Assembly: GCF_005765165.1 (NCBI RefSeq)
Contig: NZ_VCIW01000003.1
Span: 310,001-374,000, forward strand
DNA length: 64,000 nt
Source of the DNA: Paenibacillus antri
GTDB taxonomy: Bacteria; Bacillota; Bacilli; Paenibacillales; YIM-B00363
Direction: 5' to 3'
Every line of letters starts with the position of its first letter. The stretch's first letter is position 1. The position numbers were made by a program, and so were the translations under genes. Shown one piece after another: positions 24,382 through 33,347 of this stretch. The notes beneath the pieces are model-generated. The model worked only from the letters and a program-made list of their open reading frames with translations. It was not told where the DNA came from and made no database searches.

Positions 24382-25581
24382 ATGAGTACGCTGAATCGCA
24401 TAAACAGACTTCAAAGCATGCTCCGGGAGCAGCGTCTCGACGGCTTCGTCGCGACGCACCCGATCGATATTTTCTACTTGACGGGCACGATGCAAAGCGG
24501 GTTTCTCGTCGTTCCGGCGGCGGGAGAAGCCGTCTTCTACGTGCGGCGCAGCGTCGCGCGCGCGGCGGAGGAGTCGACGTCCGCGCGGGTCGAGCCGCTC
24601 GGCAGTCTGAAGACGTGGAAGGAGCGCGTCGCGGCGAATACGCCGGCGCTCGCCGGCGCTTGCGCGCTCGCCGCCGCCTTCGACACGCTCGTCGTGGACG
24701 GACTCGAGCGGTTGAAGGCGGCGCTGCCGCAGGCGTCTTGGACGAACGGCGCGTCGATCGTGCGCACGCTGCGCATGGCGAAGGACGAGGCGGAGCTGAG
24801 CTGCATTCGACGCGCGGCGAAACTCGTCGACGAGGCGCTCGCGGAGGCGGTGCCGAAGCTCGTCCCCGGCATGCGGGAGATCGAGCTGCTCGCCGAGATC
24901 GAATACGCGCTGCGCCGGCGCGGTCATCTCGGCCTCATGCGCGTGCGCGCGGCGGGCTCCGAGCTCGTGACGGGCATCGCGGCGAGCGGCGCCGCGGTGG
25001 CGAAGCCGTCGGCGTTCGACGGTCCGGCGGGCGGCGAAGGGCTGCACCCCGCCTTCTCGAAAGGCGCGGGCTGGAGCCGGATCGAGCCGGGCGAGCCGAT
25101 TCTGCTCGACATCGGCTGCAACGTCGACGGCTACGTCATCGACCAGACGCGCACGGCGGTCATCGGCGAGCTGCCGGCCGACCTCCTCGCCGCATACGAG
25201 GCGTCGGAGACGATCCTGCGCGCGATCGAAGAGCGGCTCCGGCCCGGCGCGATCTGCGAGGAGCTGTACGAGCTGTCGCTGTCGCTCGCGGCGGAGCTCG
25301 GGCTGGCCGAGCATTACATGGGCTTCGGACCGGACGCGGTCAAGTTCGTCGGCCACGGCATCGGCCTCGAAATCGACGAATGGCCGGTGCTCGCTAGAGG
25401 CTTCCGGACGGCGCTCGAGCCCGGCATGGTGCTCGCGATCGAGCCGAAGTTCACGTATCCCGGACGCGGCGTCGTCGGCATCGAGAACACGTACGTCATC
25501 ACGCCGGACGGCTTCGAAAAGCTGACGATTTCCCGCGAAGGGCTGTGGAAGCTGCAGCCCGACATGGGACTACCATTATAA
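24382..25581 (+). CDS. M24-family metallopeptidase (Xaa-Pro aminopeptidase-like)
   Basis: 399 aa. The N-terminal creatinase-like domain (residues 1-130, DIFYLTGTMQSGFLVVP) is followed by a pita-bread fold catalytic domain. The five metal ligands are visible: Asp in LLDIGCNVDGY, Asp in VIDQTRTA, His in VGHGIGLEIDEWP, Glu in AIEPKF and Glu in GIENTYVI. It should remove N-terminal residues preceding proline, in the cytoplasm (no signal peptide). GGGGAAGAGG precedes the ATG. It is a stand-alone gene between two clear transcription units. Confidence 0.92.
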   Translation: MSTLNRINRLQSMLREQRLDGFVATHPIDIFYLTGTMQSGFLVVPAAGEAVFYVRRSVARAAEESTSARVEPLGSLKTWKERVAANTPALAGACALAAAFDTLVVDGLERLKAALPQASWTNGASIVRTLRMAKDEAELSCIRRAAKLVDEALAEAVPKLVPGMREIELLAEIEYALRRRGHLGLMRVRAAGSELVTGIAASGAAVAKPSAFDGPAGGEGLHPAFSKGAGWSRIEPGEPILLDIGCNVDGYVIDQTRTAVIGELPADLLAAYEASETILRAIEERLRPGAICEELYELSLSLAAELGLAEHYMGFGPDAVKFVGHGIGLEIDEWPVLARGFRTALEPGMVLAIEPKFTYPGRGVVGIENTYVITPDGFEKLTISREGLWKLQPDMGLPL

Positions 25582-25600
25582 GTAATTCTAATAAGATTCG

Positions 25601-25630
25601 TTGATAATTTGTCCTCCGCCCGAATACCAT
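25601..25630 (+). promoter_or_regulatory. Candidate promoter of the TAXI-TRAP operon
   Basis: TTGATA (25601-25606), an 18 nt spacer and TACCAT (25625-25630), 29 bp before the start codon; the -10 is weak. Confidence 0.4.
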
Positions 25631-25658
25631 TGGTAAAAAAGGAGAGGGGAATGATTCG

Positions 25659-26624
25659 ATGAATCGCACACGCACATCGCTTTTAGCTCTTGTCGTAGCG
25701 TTGGCCGGCGCATTGGCGGCTTGCTCCGGCAGCGGAAGCGGGGATCCGGAAACGATCAGCATCGCCACCGGAGGCACGTCGGGTACATACTACCCGCTAG
25801 GCGGGGGCATGGCGCAAATCTTTACGGACGAAGTCGTCAACGCGACGGCGGAAAGCACGGGCGCATCCGTAGTCAATATGCAGCTCATCAAGGACGGCGA
25901 CGTCGACCTCGCCTTCGTGCAAAGCGACATCGCCGATTACGCTTCCAAGGGCGTCATGATGTTCGAAGAGGGCGGCGCGATCGAAAACGTGCAAGCCGTC
26001 GCTTCGCTGTATAACGAGACGATCCAGATCGTCGTTCCGGAAAGCAGCGATATTCGAAGCGTCGAGGACTTGGCGGGCAAGAAGGTGTCGATCGGCGAAC
26101 CGGGCAGCGGAACCGAAGCGAACGCCCGGCAAATTCTCGAAATTCACGGCATGAGCGAGGACGACCTCGGGCAGGTGCAGCGCCTCGGTTTCGGCGACTC
26201 GACCAGCTACATTCAAGACGGCACGTTGGACGCGGCGTTCGTCACGGCGGGCACGCCGACGTCGGCGGTCAGCGAGCTGGCGGCCACGAAGGGCGTCCGC
26301 ATCGTCGGCATGACGGACGAGAACATCGAAGCGCTCATCGAGAAGTACCCGTATTATGCGGCGCAGACGGTGGAGGGCGGCACCTACGCGGGGTTCGACG
26401 AGACGGTGAACACGGTTGCCGTCAAGGCGCAGCTGGTCGTCCGCTCGGAGCTGAGCGAGGATCTCGTGTATCGGCTGACGAAAGCGTTGTTCGAGAATCT
26501 GGACGCGATGGCCGCCGTTCACGCGAAGGCGTCCGAGATCGCGCTCGAGAAGGCGCTGGAAGGCGTGAGCCTGACGGTGCACCCGGGCGCGGCGAAGTAT
26601 TTCGAGGAAGCGGGCGTTCAATAA
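25659..26624 (+). CDS. TAXI-family TRAP transporter solute-binding lipoprotein
   Basis: 321 aa. The lipoprotein signal is MNRTRTSLLALVVALAGALA with lipobox Cys22. The mature protein starts its ligand-binding domain with ISIATGGTSGTYYPLGGGMA, the hallmark of TAXI binding proteins, and continues as a periplasmic-binding-protein type II fold (AFVQSDIADYASKGVMMF, KKVSIGEPGSGTEANARQIL). It should capture a carboxylate (often glutamate, 2-oxoglutarate or another organic acid) for the fused permease encoded two genes downstream. A hairpin with a T tract follows the stop and probably lets this gene be made in excess over the permease. Confidence 0.93.
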   Translation: MNRTRTSLLALVVALAGALAACSGSGSGDPETISIATGGTSGTYYPLGGGMAQIFTDEVVNATAESTGASVVNMQLIKDGDVDLAFVQSDIADYASKGVMMFEEGGAIENVQAVASLYNETIQIVVPESSDIRSVEDLAGKKVSIGEPGSGTEANARQILEIHGMSEDDLGQVQRLGFGDSTSYIQDGTLDAAFVTAGTPTSAVSELAATKGVRIVGMTDENIEALIEKYPYYAAQTVEGGTYAGFDETVNTVAVKAQLVVRSELSEDLVYRLTKALFENLDAMAAVHAKASEIALEKALEGVSLTVHPGAAKYFEEAGVQ

Positions 26625-26643
26625 TCGCCGGTTCATAAGAGAA

Positions 26644-26673
26644 GGGAGGGGAGGCGGCGCCTCCTCTCTTTTT
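26644..26673 (+). terminator. Partial terminator/attenuator after the TAXI binding protein
   Basis: GAGGGGAGGC pairs with GCCTCCTCTC around a tiny loop and is followed by five T residues, inside the operon. Such hairpins commonly raise the ratio of binding protein to permease. Confidence 0.6.
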
Positions 26674-26690
26674 CGAAATGGAGGCTGTTT

Positions 26691-27221
26691 ATGAATATTC
26701 GCCGGAAGCGGATCGCCGCCTTGCTTGTCGCCGCCGTCGGCCTGGCCGGCGCAGCGCTGTTCGCGCCGACGCGGCTCGCGCTGACGGCGACGCTTGAACC
26801 GGAAGGCGGCCTTATGCTCGCCGTGCCGGTCCGGGCGGACGATCCGTTCGAGATCCGCTTTATCCATTCCGTTCATCGCACGCCGGTGATCGAAAGTTAT
26901 CGGGTCGGGAAGGATCGTTCGCTCGTCCTGGAGCAAGTCGTATATGATTCCTACGGCATCGGCAATCCGTCGTCCCCGGAGCCGGGCGAGCGGTTCCGGA
27001 TCGAAGACGGGAAGCTCGTCATCGAACAGATGGATCGCCGTTTCCGCGTCCTTCGACTCCGGATGGGACGGGAAGTGGCGAACCACGAGCTGACCGTCGC
27101 CGGCCGTACGTATCCGCACGCCGATTGGAGCGAACCCGGACGCCGGATCCGGTTGGAGGCGAAACGCGTGTCGGTTTGGGATGTATGGAGATTAACGTCG
27201 GGAGGAGCGGCCCATGGGTAA
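26691..27221 (+). CDS. DUF1850 protein of a TAXI-TRAP system
   Basis: 176 aa with an N-terminal signal anchor (IAALLVAAVGLAGAALFAP, residues 7-25) and an extracytoplasmic beta-rich domain. That domain carries FIHSVHRTPVIESYRV, the conserved DUF1850 core. DUF1850 proteins are repeatedly encoded between TAXI binding proteins and their fused permeases; the role is unknown. The gene overlaps the permease start by 8 bp, which supports translational coupling and a shared function. Confidence 0.85.
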   Translation: MNIRRKRIAALLVAAVGLAGAALFAPTRLALTATLEPEGGLMLAVPVRADDPFEIRFIHSVHRTPVIESYRVGKDRSLVLEQVVYDSYGIGNPSSPEPGERFRIEDGKLVIEQMDRRFRVLRLRMGREVANHELTVAGRTYPHADWSEPGRRIRLEAKRVSVWDVWRLTSGGAAHG

Positions 27222-29169
27222 CTTCGAAAGCATTCCGTCCGCGCCTGACCAGAACGAGCTGCTGGCGAAGTACGACCCGGAGTCCAGGGTTCGTCGGTTC
27301 GCCGGAGCGAAGGGGTGGTTCGTCGGCGCGTGGCTCGTCGCCTTTTCCATCTATCAAGTGGTTTTCTCGATTTTCCCGGCGCCTCCGGCGCAGCAGCATC
27401 TGTCGATCCATCTCGCGTTCGGGCTCGGAGCGATCTACCTGTTGTTTCCGCCCGGGAAACGGGGGGATCGCGGCAAGCTGCCTCTCTACGATGCCGCTCT
27501 CGCGATGCTGGCCGTCGCGGCGGCGGCGTACTGGGTGTATAACTTCGACGGACTGATTTCCCGAATCGGCAACTTCTCGGCCGTCGACTATGCGACCGGC
27601 GCCGTCGTCGTGCTGCTCGTGCTCGAAGCGGCGCGGCGCGTCGTCGGCGTCCCGATCGTCGTCATCGCCTCGCTGTTTCTGCTGTATGCGCTCTTCGGCG
27701 GCTTTCTGCCTGGATTTTTACAACATCGGGGCTATGACTGGGATCGCGTCATCGGCCAGATGTATTTCACGACGGAAGGCGTATTCGGTACGCCGCTGCA
27801 GGTGTCCGCCAAGTTCATCTTCTTGTTTCTATTATTCGGCGCGTTCTTGGAGCGGACCGGCGTCGGCGCGTATTTCAACGAGCTGTCGCTGGCGATCGCG
27901 GGCCGCCGGGTCGGGGGGCCGGCGAAGGTGACGGTGTTCTCCAGCGCCTTGCAAGGCACGATTTCAGGCAGCTCCGTCGCCAACGTCGTCATGTCCGGCG
28001 CGTTCACCATCCCGATGATGAAGCGGCTCGGCTATCGGAAGGAATTCGCCGGCGGGGTGGAAGCGGCTTCGTCCACCGGCGGGCAGATCATGCCGCCGAT
28101 CATGGGCGCCGCGGCCTTCCTCATGGCGGAGTTCACGGGCATCGAGTACTGGAACATCGCGCTCGCCGCGGCGATCCCCGCTTCGTTGTACTTCGCGGGC
28201 ATATGGATTATGGTGCATCTGGAGGCAAGGCGAACCGGACTGCGCGGATTGAACGACGAGGAGATGCCGGACCGGTGGGAGGTGCTGAAGCGGTCGTACC
28301 TGCTGCTTCCGATCGTCGTCATCATCGTCGCGCTAATGATGGGCGCGTCTCCGATCCGAGCGGCGTTATACGGTATCGCGTCGTCGATCGCCGTCAGCTT
28401 CTTTCGGAAGGATACGCGGCTGTCGGTCGCGGATTTCTTCCGGACGCTGCGAGACGGAGCGCGTTCGGCGCTCGGCGTCGTGGCCGCTACAGCGGCGGCC
28501 GGCATGGTCGTCGGCACCGTTACGCTGACCGGCCTCGGGCTCAAGTTCGCGAACGGACTGATCGATCTGTCCGGCGGCATCCTGCTGCTGACTTTATTTC
28601 TGACGATGATTTCGTCCATTCTGCTCGGCATGGGTACGCCGACGACGGCGAATTACATCATTACGGCGACGATCGCCGCGCCGGCGCTCGTTCAGCTCGA
28701 CGTGCCGATCCTCGCGGCGCATATGTTCGCGTTCTACTTCGGGATCGTGGCGGATATTACGCCTCCGGTCGCGTTAGCCGCGTTCGCGGCGGCCGGCATC
28801 GCCGGCGGCGGGCCGATTCGCACGGGCATCGAATCGAGCAAGCTGGCGATCGCCGCGTTCCTGATCCCGTACGTGTTCGTTTTGTCGCCGGAGCTCCTTC
28901 TGATCGACGCGGCTTGGTACGAGACGCTCTTCGCCGTCCTGACGGCGACGGTCGGCATGTTCGGCGTCGGCGCGGGCATGATCGGCTTTTGGTTTCGACC
29001 GATGCGTTGGTGGGAACGCGTCTGGGCGGCGGCGGCCGGACTGATGCTGATCGTTCCGGGATGGATTACGGATTCGATCGGGTTCGGCTCGCTGCTCGTC
29101 ATTGCGCTCATGCAATGGGCGGACATTCGGCGCAAGCCCGGACATTCGAACGCGACGCAAGAGATGTAA
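27214..29169 (+). CDS. TRAP transporter fused (4TM/12TM) permease
   Basis: 651 aa integral membrane protein joining the small (DctQ-like) and large (DctM-like) TRAP subunits. N-terminal helices up to about residue 160 are followed by the DctM core with SSALQGTISGSSVANVVMSG, then AFTIPMMKRLGYR and ILLGMGTPTTANYIITATIAAPAL, characteristic of the TRAP large subunit. Uptake would be driven by a sodium or proton gradient with substrate delivered by the lipoprotein. It starts inside the end of the DUF1850 gene and ends at a bidirectional terminator. Confidence 0.93.
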   Translation: MGNFESIPSAPDQNELLAKYDPESRVRRFAGAKGWFVGAWLVAFSIYQVVFSIFPAPPAQQHLSIHLAFGLGAIYLLFPPGKRGDRGKLPLYDAALAMLAVAAAAYWVYNFDGLISRIGNFSAVDYATGAVVVLLVLEAARRVVGVPIVVIASLFLLYALFGGFLPGFLQHRGYDWDRVIGQMYFTTEGVFGTPLQVSAKFIFLFLLFGAFLERTGVGAYFNELSLAIAGRRVGGPAKVTVFSSALQGTISGSSVANVVMSGAFTIPMMKRLGYRKEFAGGVEAASSTGGQIMPPIMGAAAFLMAEFTGIEYWNIALAAAIPASLYFAGIWIMVHLEARRTGLRGLNDEEMPDRWEVLKRSYLLLPIVVIIVALMMGASPIRAALYGIASSIAVSFFRKDTRLSVADFFRTLRDGARSALGVVAATAAAGMVVGTVTLTGLGLKFANGLIDLSGGILLLTLFLTMISSILLGMGTPTTANYIITATIAAPALVQLDVPILAAHMFAFYFGIVADITPPVALAAFAAAGIAGGGPIRTGIESSKLAIAAFLIPYVFVLSPELLLIDAAWYETLFAVLTATVGMFGVGAGMIGFWFRPMRWWERVWAAAAGLMLIVPGWITDSIGFGSLLVIALMQWADIRRKPGHSNATQEM

Positions 29170-29182
29170 GCGGGACATAAAC

Positions 29183-29252
29183 AAAAAAACCTCCCCCTAA
29201 TTCACCTCAAGCCCGATATTTCGGGTTTCGGCGGATGAAGGGGAGGTTTTTT
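29183..29252. terminator. Bidirectional terminator between TRAP operon and ferritin
   Basis: AAAAAACCTCCCC (29184-) and GGGGAGGTTTTTT (ending 29252) form a 13 bp stem across a 40-odd nt loop that contains an inner hairpin (CCCGATATTTCGGG). T tracts lie on both sides, serving the TRAP operon and the convergent ferritin gene. Confidence 0.85.
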
Positions 29253-29292
29253 CGCGGAACAACGCCCGCGGAAGCGTTGCGACGCGCGCGAC

Positions 29293-29799
29293 TTACTCCG
29301 TCGGCGGCGTGAACGAGCGCTTCGCGAATTCGGCGTCCATCATGAGGAACGCGTTCGAATCCTTTTCGATCAGCTTCAGCTTGTGCACGATGTTGTCGAA
29401 GAGCGCTTCTTCCTCGACCTGCTCGTCGATGAACCACTTGAGGAAGTGCATCGTCGCGTGCTCCCGCTCGTTGAGCGCGATGTCGGACAGGCTGTAGATG
29501 CGGCGCGTCACTTCTTTCTCGTGCGCATACCCCTTCTCGAAGGCGTCGCGAATCGACTCGAAGTCGGCGACGGGATCCTTCATGCCGGTAACGACGGCGC
29601 GCTTGCCGAGCGTATTGATAAACTTGTAAATTTTCATGGCATGGAACTTCTCTTCCTCGGCTTGCACCTCGAAGAAGTTCGCGAACCCGTCGAAGCTCTC
29701 CGCGGCGCAGTAGGACGCCATCGACAAGTATGTCTGCGAAGAGTAGAACTCGTAATTCATCTGCTCGTTCAACGCTTTCAGCAAGTTATCGCTTAACAT
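29293..29799 (-). CDS. ftnA: Non-haem ferritin
   Basis: 168 aa, standard FtnA length. The four-helix-bundle ferroxidase residues are visible: Glu in NEQMNYEFYSSQTYLSMASY, EEEKFHAMK with the ExxH pair, and Glu residues in EKEVTRRIY and DEQVEEEALFDNI. It stores iron as ferric oxide in a 24-mer in the cytoplasm. ATG 29799 has GGGAGG 8 nt upstream; a longer in-frame extension upstream has no family similarity and crosses the promoter. It is a single-gene unit with its own promoter. Confidence 0.95.
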   Translation of the reverse strand: MLSDNLLKALNEQMNYEFYSSQTYLSMASYCAAESFDGFANFFEVQAEEEKFHAMKIYKFINTLGKRAVVTGMKDPVADFESIRDAFEKGYAHEKEVTRRIYSLSDIALNEREHATMHFLKWFIDEQVEEEALFDNIVHKLKLIEKDSNAFLMMDAEFAKRSFTPPTE

Positions 29800-29826
29800 G
29801 AGGTTCGCCTCCCGGTTTTGGTACTC

Positions 29827-29856
29827 ATTGTACACGATGCGGGCGCCGTCTTGCAA
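29827..29856 (-). promoter_or_regulatory. Ferritin promoter
   Basis: On the minus strand, TTGCAA (29856-29851), an 18 nt spacer and TACAAT (29832-29827), 28 bp before the start codon. No Fur or PerR box is obvious over it. Confidence 0.6.
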
Positions 29857-29914
29857 AAAACGGTAAACATCTGGGCACCGTATTAGGAAAATGAGGAAAG
29901 GCGGGACGCGCGCA

Positions 29915-30514
29915 ATGAAGGGAATGGATTGGATCTGGATGGCGGTGCTCATGACGTTGACGGGCTTCGTCCTTCTCCGATTCGTCGGCCGCAAGTCGAT
30001 TTCGCAAATGACGATCCCGACGACGGTGATCATGATTTCGATCGGTTCGATCATCATTCAACCGTTCATCGAGAAGAGCATATGGAAGACGATCGGCTCC
30101 GCCTTCATCATCGTGATGCTCTTGATCATCGTCGAGAAGCTGCAGATACGATTCCAATGGTTGGAGGCGCTGCTCGGGGGGAAATCGATCCCGGTCGTCG
30201 AAGACGGAAAGCTGAACGCGGCCAACTTGCGCAAGCTGCGCATGACCGTCGACCAGCTGGAGATGCGTCTGCGGCAATCGGGCTATGGAAGCTATAAGGA
30301 AATCGAGGTCGCGACGCTGGAGCCGAACGGGCAGGTCGGCATTATGCCGAAGCCGGAACATCGCCCGCTTACGGCAGACGCGCTGCGGAAGGAGCTGTCG
30401 GCTTATTTCGATTCGAAGTCGGCGAGGGAATCCGACGCGACGGACCCTCCGCCCTTGTATCGAGAAACGACCGAAGGGGGCCACGAGAAACCTGTCGAAG
30501 ATCGACTCCAATAG
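29915..30514 (+). CDS. DUF421 membrane protein (YetF/YkjA type)
   Basis: 199 aa. Two to three N-terminal membrane helices (WIWMAVLMTLTGFVLLRF, then SIWKTIGSAFIIVMLLIIVE) precede the cytoplasmic DUF421 domain, with RFVGRKSISQMTIPTTVIMI and GGKSIPVVEDGKLNAANLRK as typical signatures. The C-terminus (after about 165) is charged and probably disordered. The function is unknown, though members are often linked to sporulation or stress membranes. ATG 29915 was preferred because its N-terminus MKGMDWIWMAV matches the first helix; AGGAAAGG is about 13 nt upstream, which is rather far. An in-frame ATG at 29891 would have its Shine-Dalgarno too close. Confidence 0.8.
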   Translation: MKGMDWIWMAVLMTLTGFVLLRFVGRKSISQMTIPTTVIMISIGSIIIQPFIEKSIWKTIGSAFIIVMLLIIVEKLQIRFQWLEALLGGKSIPVVEDGKLNAANLRKLRMTVDQLEMRLRQSGYGSYKEIEVATLEPNGQVGIMPKPEHRPLTADALRKELSAYFDSKSARESDATDPPPLYRETTEGGHEKPVEDRLQ

Positions 30515-30590
30515 ATTGAAATTTGCTTAAGGGCAATAAATTGCTTACTCTTGAAGTAAACCTATCGGCGGAAAAGGGAGAGGACCCTGC

Positions 30591-31370
30591 ATGCAACGCT
30601 CTAAATGGCTATGGAGGGCGATCGCCGCCGTCTCCGTTTTGTTCACGCTGCTGTTCGTCGCGGGCTTCGCGTACGCCGTCAAGACGGTCGTCGCCCCGCA
30701 CGGCGCGATTCGCTCCGTCGCCGACGCGAGGGAAGAAGCGCCGTTCGAAGGCGAAGACAGCATCGAGATCGTCGCGCTCGGCGACTCGCTGTCGTTCGGC
30801 TACGGCGATTCGACGGGGCAAGGCTACGTCGGCCGTCTTCGCGCCCTGCTCGAGGAACAGGCGGACGTCCCGACGCATGTCGTCGGCAACTTCGCGGTGA
30901 ACGGGTATACGACGGAGCGGGTGCTGGCGGACTTGAAGGACCGCGAAGGGATCGCGGAAGCGCTTCGCCGCGCGGACATCGTTCTGATGACCGCCGGGGG
31001 GAACGATCTGGTCCGGCTCGGCGACGAAATCGACGTCCGGACGTTCGAAGCGAACATTCCGGATGCGCAGGCGCATATTCGAGAAATTTTGGCTACAATA
31101 AGGGACGTTACCCCCAGAGCTCACATCTACTACATAGGTTTGTATAACCCGTTCATCGAGTACACGGAAATCGAGGGCACGTCGCTTGCGGTACAGGCTT
31201 GGAACGCCGCCGTCTTCGAGGCGACTGAGCCGCTGACGGATACGACGTTCGTGCCGACGTTCGATCTGTTTCAACACGGAGTCGGGCGGTTTCTCTCCTC
31301 GGACCGTTACCACCCGAACGACGAAGGATACGCCAGAATCGCCGAGCGGTTGGCGGCGCTGATGAAGTAG
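30591..31370 (+). CDS. SGNH/GDSL-type esterase, membrane anchored
   Basis: 259 aa. An N-terminal signal anchor (LWRAIAAVSVLFTLLFVAGFAYA) is followed by SGNH hydrolase blocks. These are ALGDSLSFGYG (nucleophile Ser), Gly in NFAVNGYTTERVL, TAGGNDL (Asn) and the C-terminal HPNDEGYARIAERL with the catalytic Asp-x-x-His/His pair region. It resembles Bacillus YpmR. It probably acts as an extracellular lipase or deacetylase; the substrate is unknown. It is 13 bp upstream of an ABC exporter pair and may share its transcript. Confidence 0.88.
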   Translation: MQRSKWLWRAIAAVSVLFTLLFVAGFAYAVKTVVAPHGAIRSVADAREEAPFEGEDSIEIVALGDSLSFGYGDSTGQGYVGRLRALLEEQADVPTHVVGNFAVNGYTTERVLADLKDREGIAEALRRADIVLMTAGGNDLVRLGDEIDVRTFEANIPDAQAHIREILATIRDVTPRAHIYYIGLYNPFIEYTEIEGTSLAVQAWNAAVFEATEPLTDTTFVPTFDLFQHGVGRFLSSDRYHPNDEGYARIAERLAALMK

Positions 31371-31383
31371 GGGGGGGGCAGCC

Positions 31384-32316
31384 ATGACGGATCGGAACGA
31401 CGCGAACGCGGCGCCGGTATTGACCGTGCGCGGGCTAAAGAAGCGGATCGGCGGGAGGGACATCATTCACGGCCTCTCGTTCGACGTATACGGCGGGGAG
31501 GTATTCGGCTTCCTCGGCCCGAACGGATCGGGGAAGACGACGACGATCCGGATGTTGGTCGACCTGATTCGGCCGACGGAAGGGCAAGTGCTGTACGACG
31601 GCAAGGACATCCGGCGAGAGCATGACGAAGCGCTCTCGAAGGTCGGGTGCATCGTGGAAAACCCGGAGATGTATCCATACATGTCAGGTTGGGAAAACCT
31701 AGAACATTTCGCGGCGATGCTGCCCGGCGTCGGCGCGGAGAGAATCGCCGAAGTCGCCGCGCTCGTCGGCCTTGATACTCGAATTCACGACAAGGTGAAG
31801 ACGTACAGTCTCGGGATGCGCCAGCGGCTCGGCATCGCGCAGGCGCTGCTCGGACGGCCGAAGCTGCTCATCCTGGACGAGCCGACGAACGGGCTCGACC
31901 CGCAAGGGATCAAGGAGCTCCGCGTCTTCATCCGCGGTCTCGCGGAGCAAGGGGTGAGCGTCTTCGTGTCGAGCCATCTGCTAAGCGAGATCGAGCTGAT
32001 GTGCGATCGCGTCGGCATCTTATCCAAGGGCCGCCTGCTCGCCGTCGATCGCGTGGACAAGCTGCTCGCCCGTTCGACGGAGACGGTGCTTTGGACGGCG
32101 TCGCCTGCGGAGCGGGCGCTCGCGCTGTTGCTAGAGGCAGGAGAGGCGAAGCTGGACGAGGCCGGTACGGTGTCGGTGCGCATGGCGCGAGAGGAGGCGG
32201 CTCGTTGGAACCGCAAGCTGCTCGACGCCGGCGTCGAGGTACACGGGATCGAGATCCGCCAACCGGCGCTCGAGGATTTATTTTTGGAGCTGACGGAGGG
32301 GGACGCCATTGACTAG
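31384..32316 (+). CDS. ABC exporter ATP-binding subunit (BcrA/CcmA type)
   Basis: 310 aa. Walker A GFLGPNGSGKTTT is at about residue 44, Q-loop region VGCIVENPEMYPYMSGWENL, signature YSLGMRQRLGIAQALL, Walker B LLILDEPTNGLDP, and switch His in VFVSSHLLSEI. The signature motif is SLGMRQ rather than SGGQ, as is common in this subfamily. A ~90-residue C-terminal domain follows. The permease starts 8 bp before its stop. GGGGGGG, an unusually long G run, serves as ribosome site. Confidence 0.92.
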   Translation: MTDRNDANAAPVLTVRGLKKRIGGRDIIHGLSFDVYGGEVFGFLGPNGSGKTTTIRMLVDLIRPTEGQVLYDGKDIRREHDEALSKVGCIVENPEMYPYMSGWENLEHFAAMLPGVGAERIAEVAALVGLDTRIHDKVKTYSLGMRQRLGIAQALLGRPKLLILDEPTNGLDPQGIKELRVFIRGLAEQGVSVFVSSHLLSEIELMCDRVGILSKGRLLAVDRVDKLLARSTETVLWTASPAERALALLLEAGEAKLDEAGTVSVRMAREEAARWNRKLLDAGVEVHGIEIRQPALEDLFLELTEGDAID

Positions 32317-33301
32317 CCTGCTGCCGCTCGTTCGCAACGAAACGATGAAAGTTTGGCGCAAGAAGCGGTTTCTCGTCATCGTCGTCATATTGGCCGTCCT
32401 TATACCGATTTTTACGTACGCGCAGTGGAAGGCGGCGGATACGTTCCGCGCCCAGAGCGGCACCGACGATTGGCGCATTCGCGCGGAGACGCAAATCAAT
32501 GACTACAACAACCGCCTAGGCAGCGCGCGCATTCCGGAGGAGTGGAAGCAGACGCTTCGGGTGGAGGTGCAGCGGCTCCAGTTCCATCTCGATCACGGCA
32601 TCGACCCGAATGCGCCCAGCGGCGTAACGTTCACGAGGCAATTCGCGGAAAACGCCATCGGCTTATTTCTGCCGCTCATGGTTATGGTCATCGCGGCGGA
32701 TCTCGTCTCCTCCGAGCACGCGCAGGGGACGATCAAGCTGCTGCTCACCCGACCGGTGAAACGGTGGAAGGTGCTCGCCAGCAAATACGCCGCGCTCGTC
32801 GTCTACGTGACGTTGACGGTGCTGGCGACGGCGCTGCTGTCGTACTTGATTTCCGGCGCGGCGTTCGGCTATACCGGCTGGCGCGTGCCGGTGCTTACCG
32901 GCTTCTCGGTAACGGCCGGGGGCATCGATACGACGAACGCGCACACGGTCGAGCAGTGGCTGTACGTGCTCATGGTTCTCGGGCTCGTCTGGTTTTCCTG
33001 CATGGTCGTCGCCGCGCTCAGCTTGATGGTATCCGTCCTCGTACGAAGCACCGCGGCGGGGATGGGCATCATGCTGGCGCTCTTGATCGCGGGATCGATT
33101 CTCGCGAGCATGGCGTCGAACTGGGAGCAGGCGAAATATTTCTTCATGGTCAACCTGAACACGGCGACGTATTTGGCGGGTCAGATGCCGCCCGTCCCGG
33201 GGATGACGCTGCAGTTTTCGCTGACCGTTCTGACCGTCACCGCGCTCGTTTCCGCGATCATTTCATTCGGAGTGTTTACGAGAAGGGACGTTTTGAACTA
33301 A
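32309..33301 (+). CDS. ABC-2 exporter permease
   Basis: 330 aa with one N-terminal helix (KKRFLVIVVILAVLIPIFTYA) and a soluble stretch to about residue 110. Five further helices follow, including FAENAIGLFLPLMVMVIAADLV followed by SSEHAQGTIKLLLTRPVKRW, the ABC-2 signature region. It is coupled to the ATPase by an 8 bp overlap. The BcrA-like partner suggests export of, or resistance to, a peptide or lipid-targeting compound, but no two-component system sits beside it. Confidence 0.9.
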   Translation: MTSLLPLVRNETMKVWRKKRFLVIVVILAVLIPIFTYAQWKAADTFRAQSGTDDWRIRAETQINDYNNRLGSARIPEEWKQTLRVEVQRLQFHLDHGIDPNAPSGVTFTRQFAENAIGLFLPLMVMVIAADLVSSEHAQGTIKLLLTRPVKRWKVLASKYAALVVYVTLTVLATALLSYLISGAAFGYTGWRVPVLTGFSVTAGGIDTTNAHTVEQWLYVLMVLGLVWFSCMVVAALSLMVSVLVRSTAAGMGIMLALLIAGSILASMASNWEQAKYFFMVNLNTATYLAGQMPPVPGMTLQFSLTVLTVTALVSAIISFGVFTRRDVLN

Positions 33302-33347
33302 AATAAGGCAGAATTGTGTTGCTTGCGAGATCGTTAGGGGGAACAGC

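Noticed and set aside
22366-25356. 996-codon minus-strand frame
   Set aside because: It lies opposite three well-supported genes (ABC subunits and M24 peptidase), is Arg/Asp-rich low-complexity, and reflects stop-codon scarcity in GC-rich antisense.
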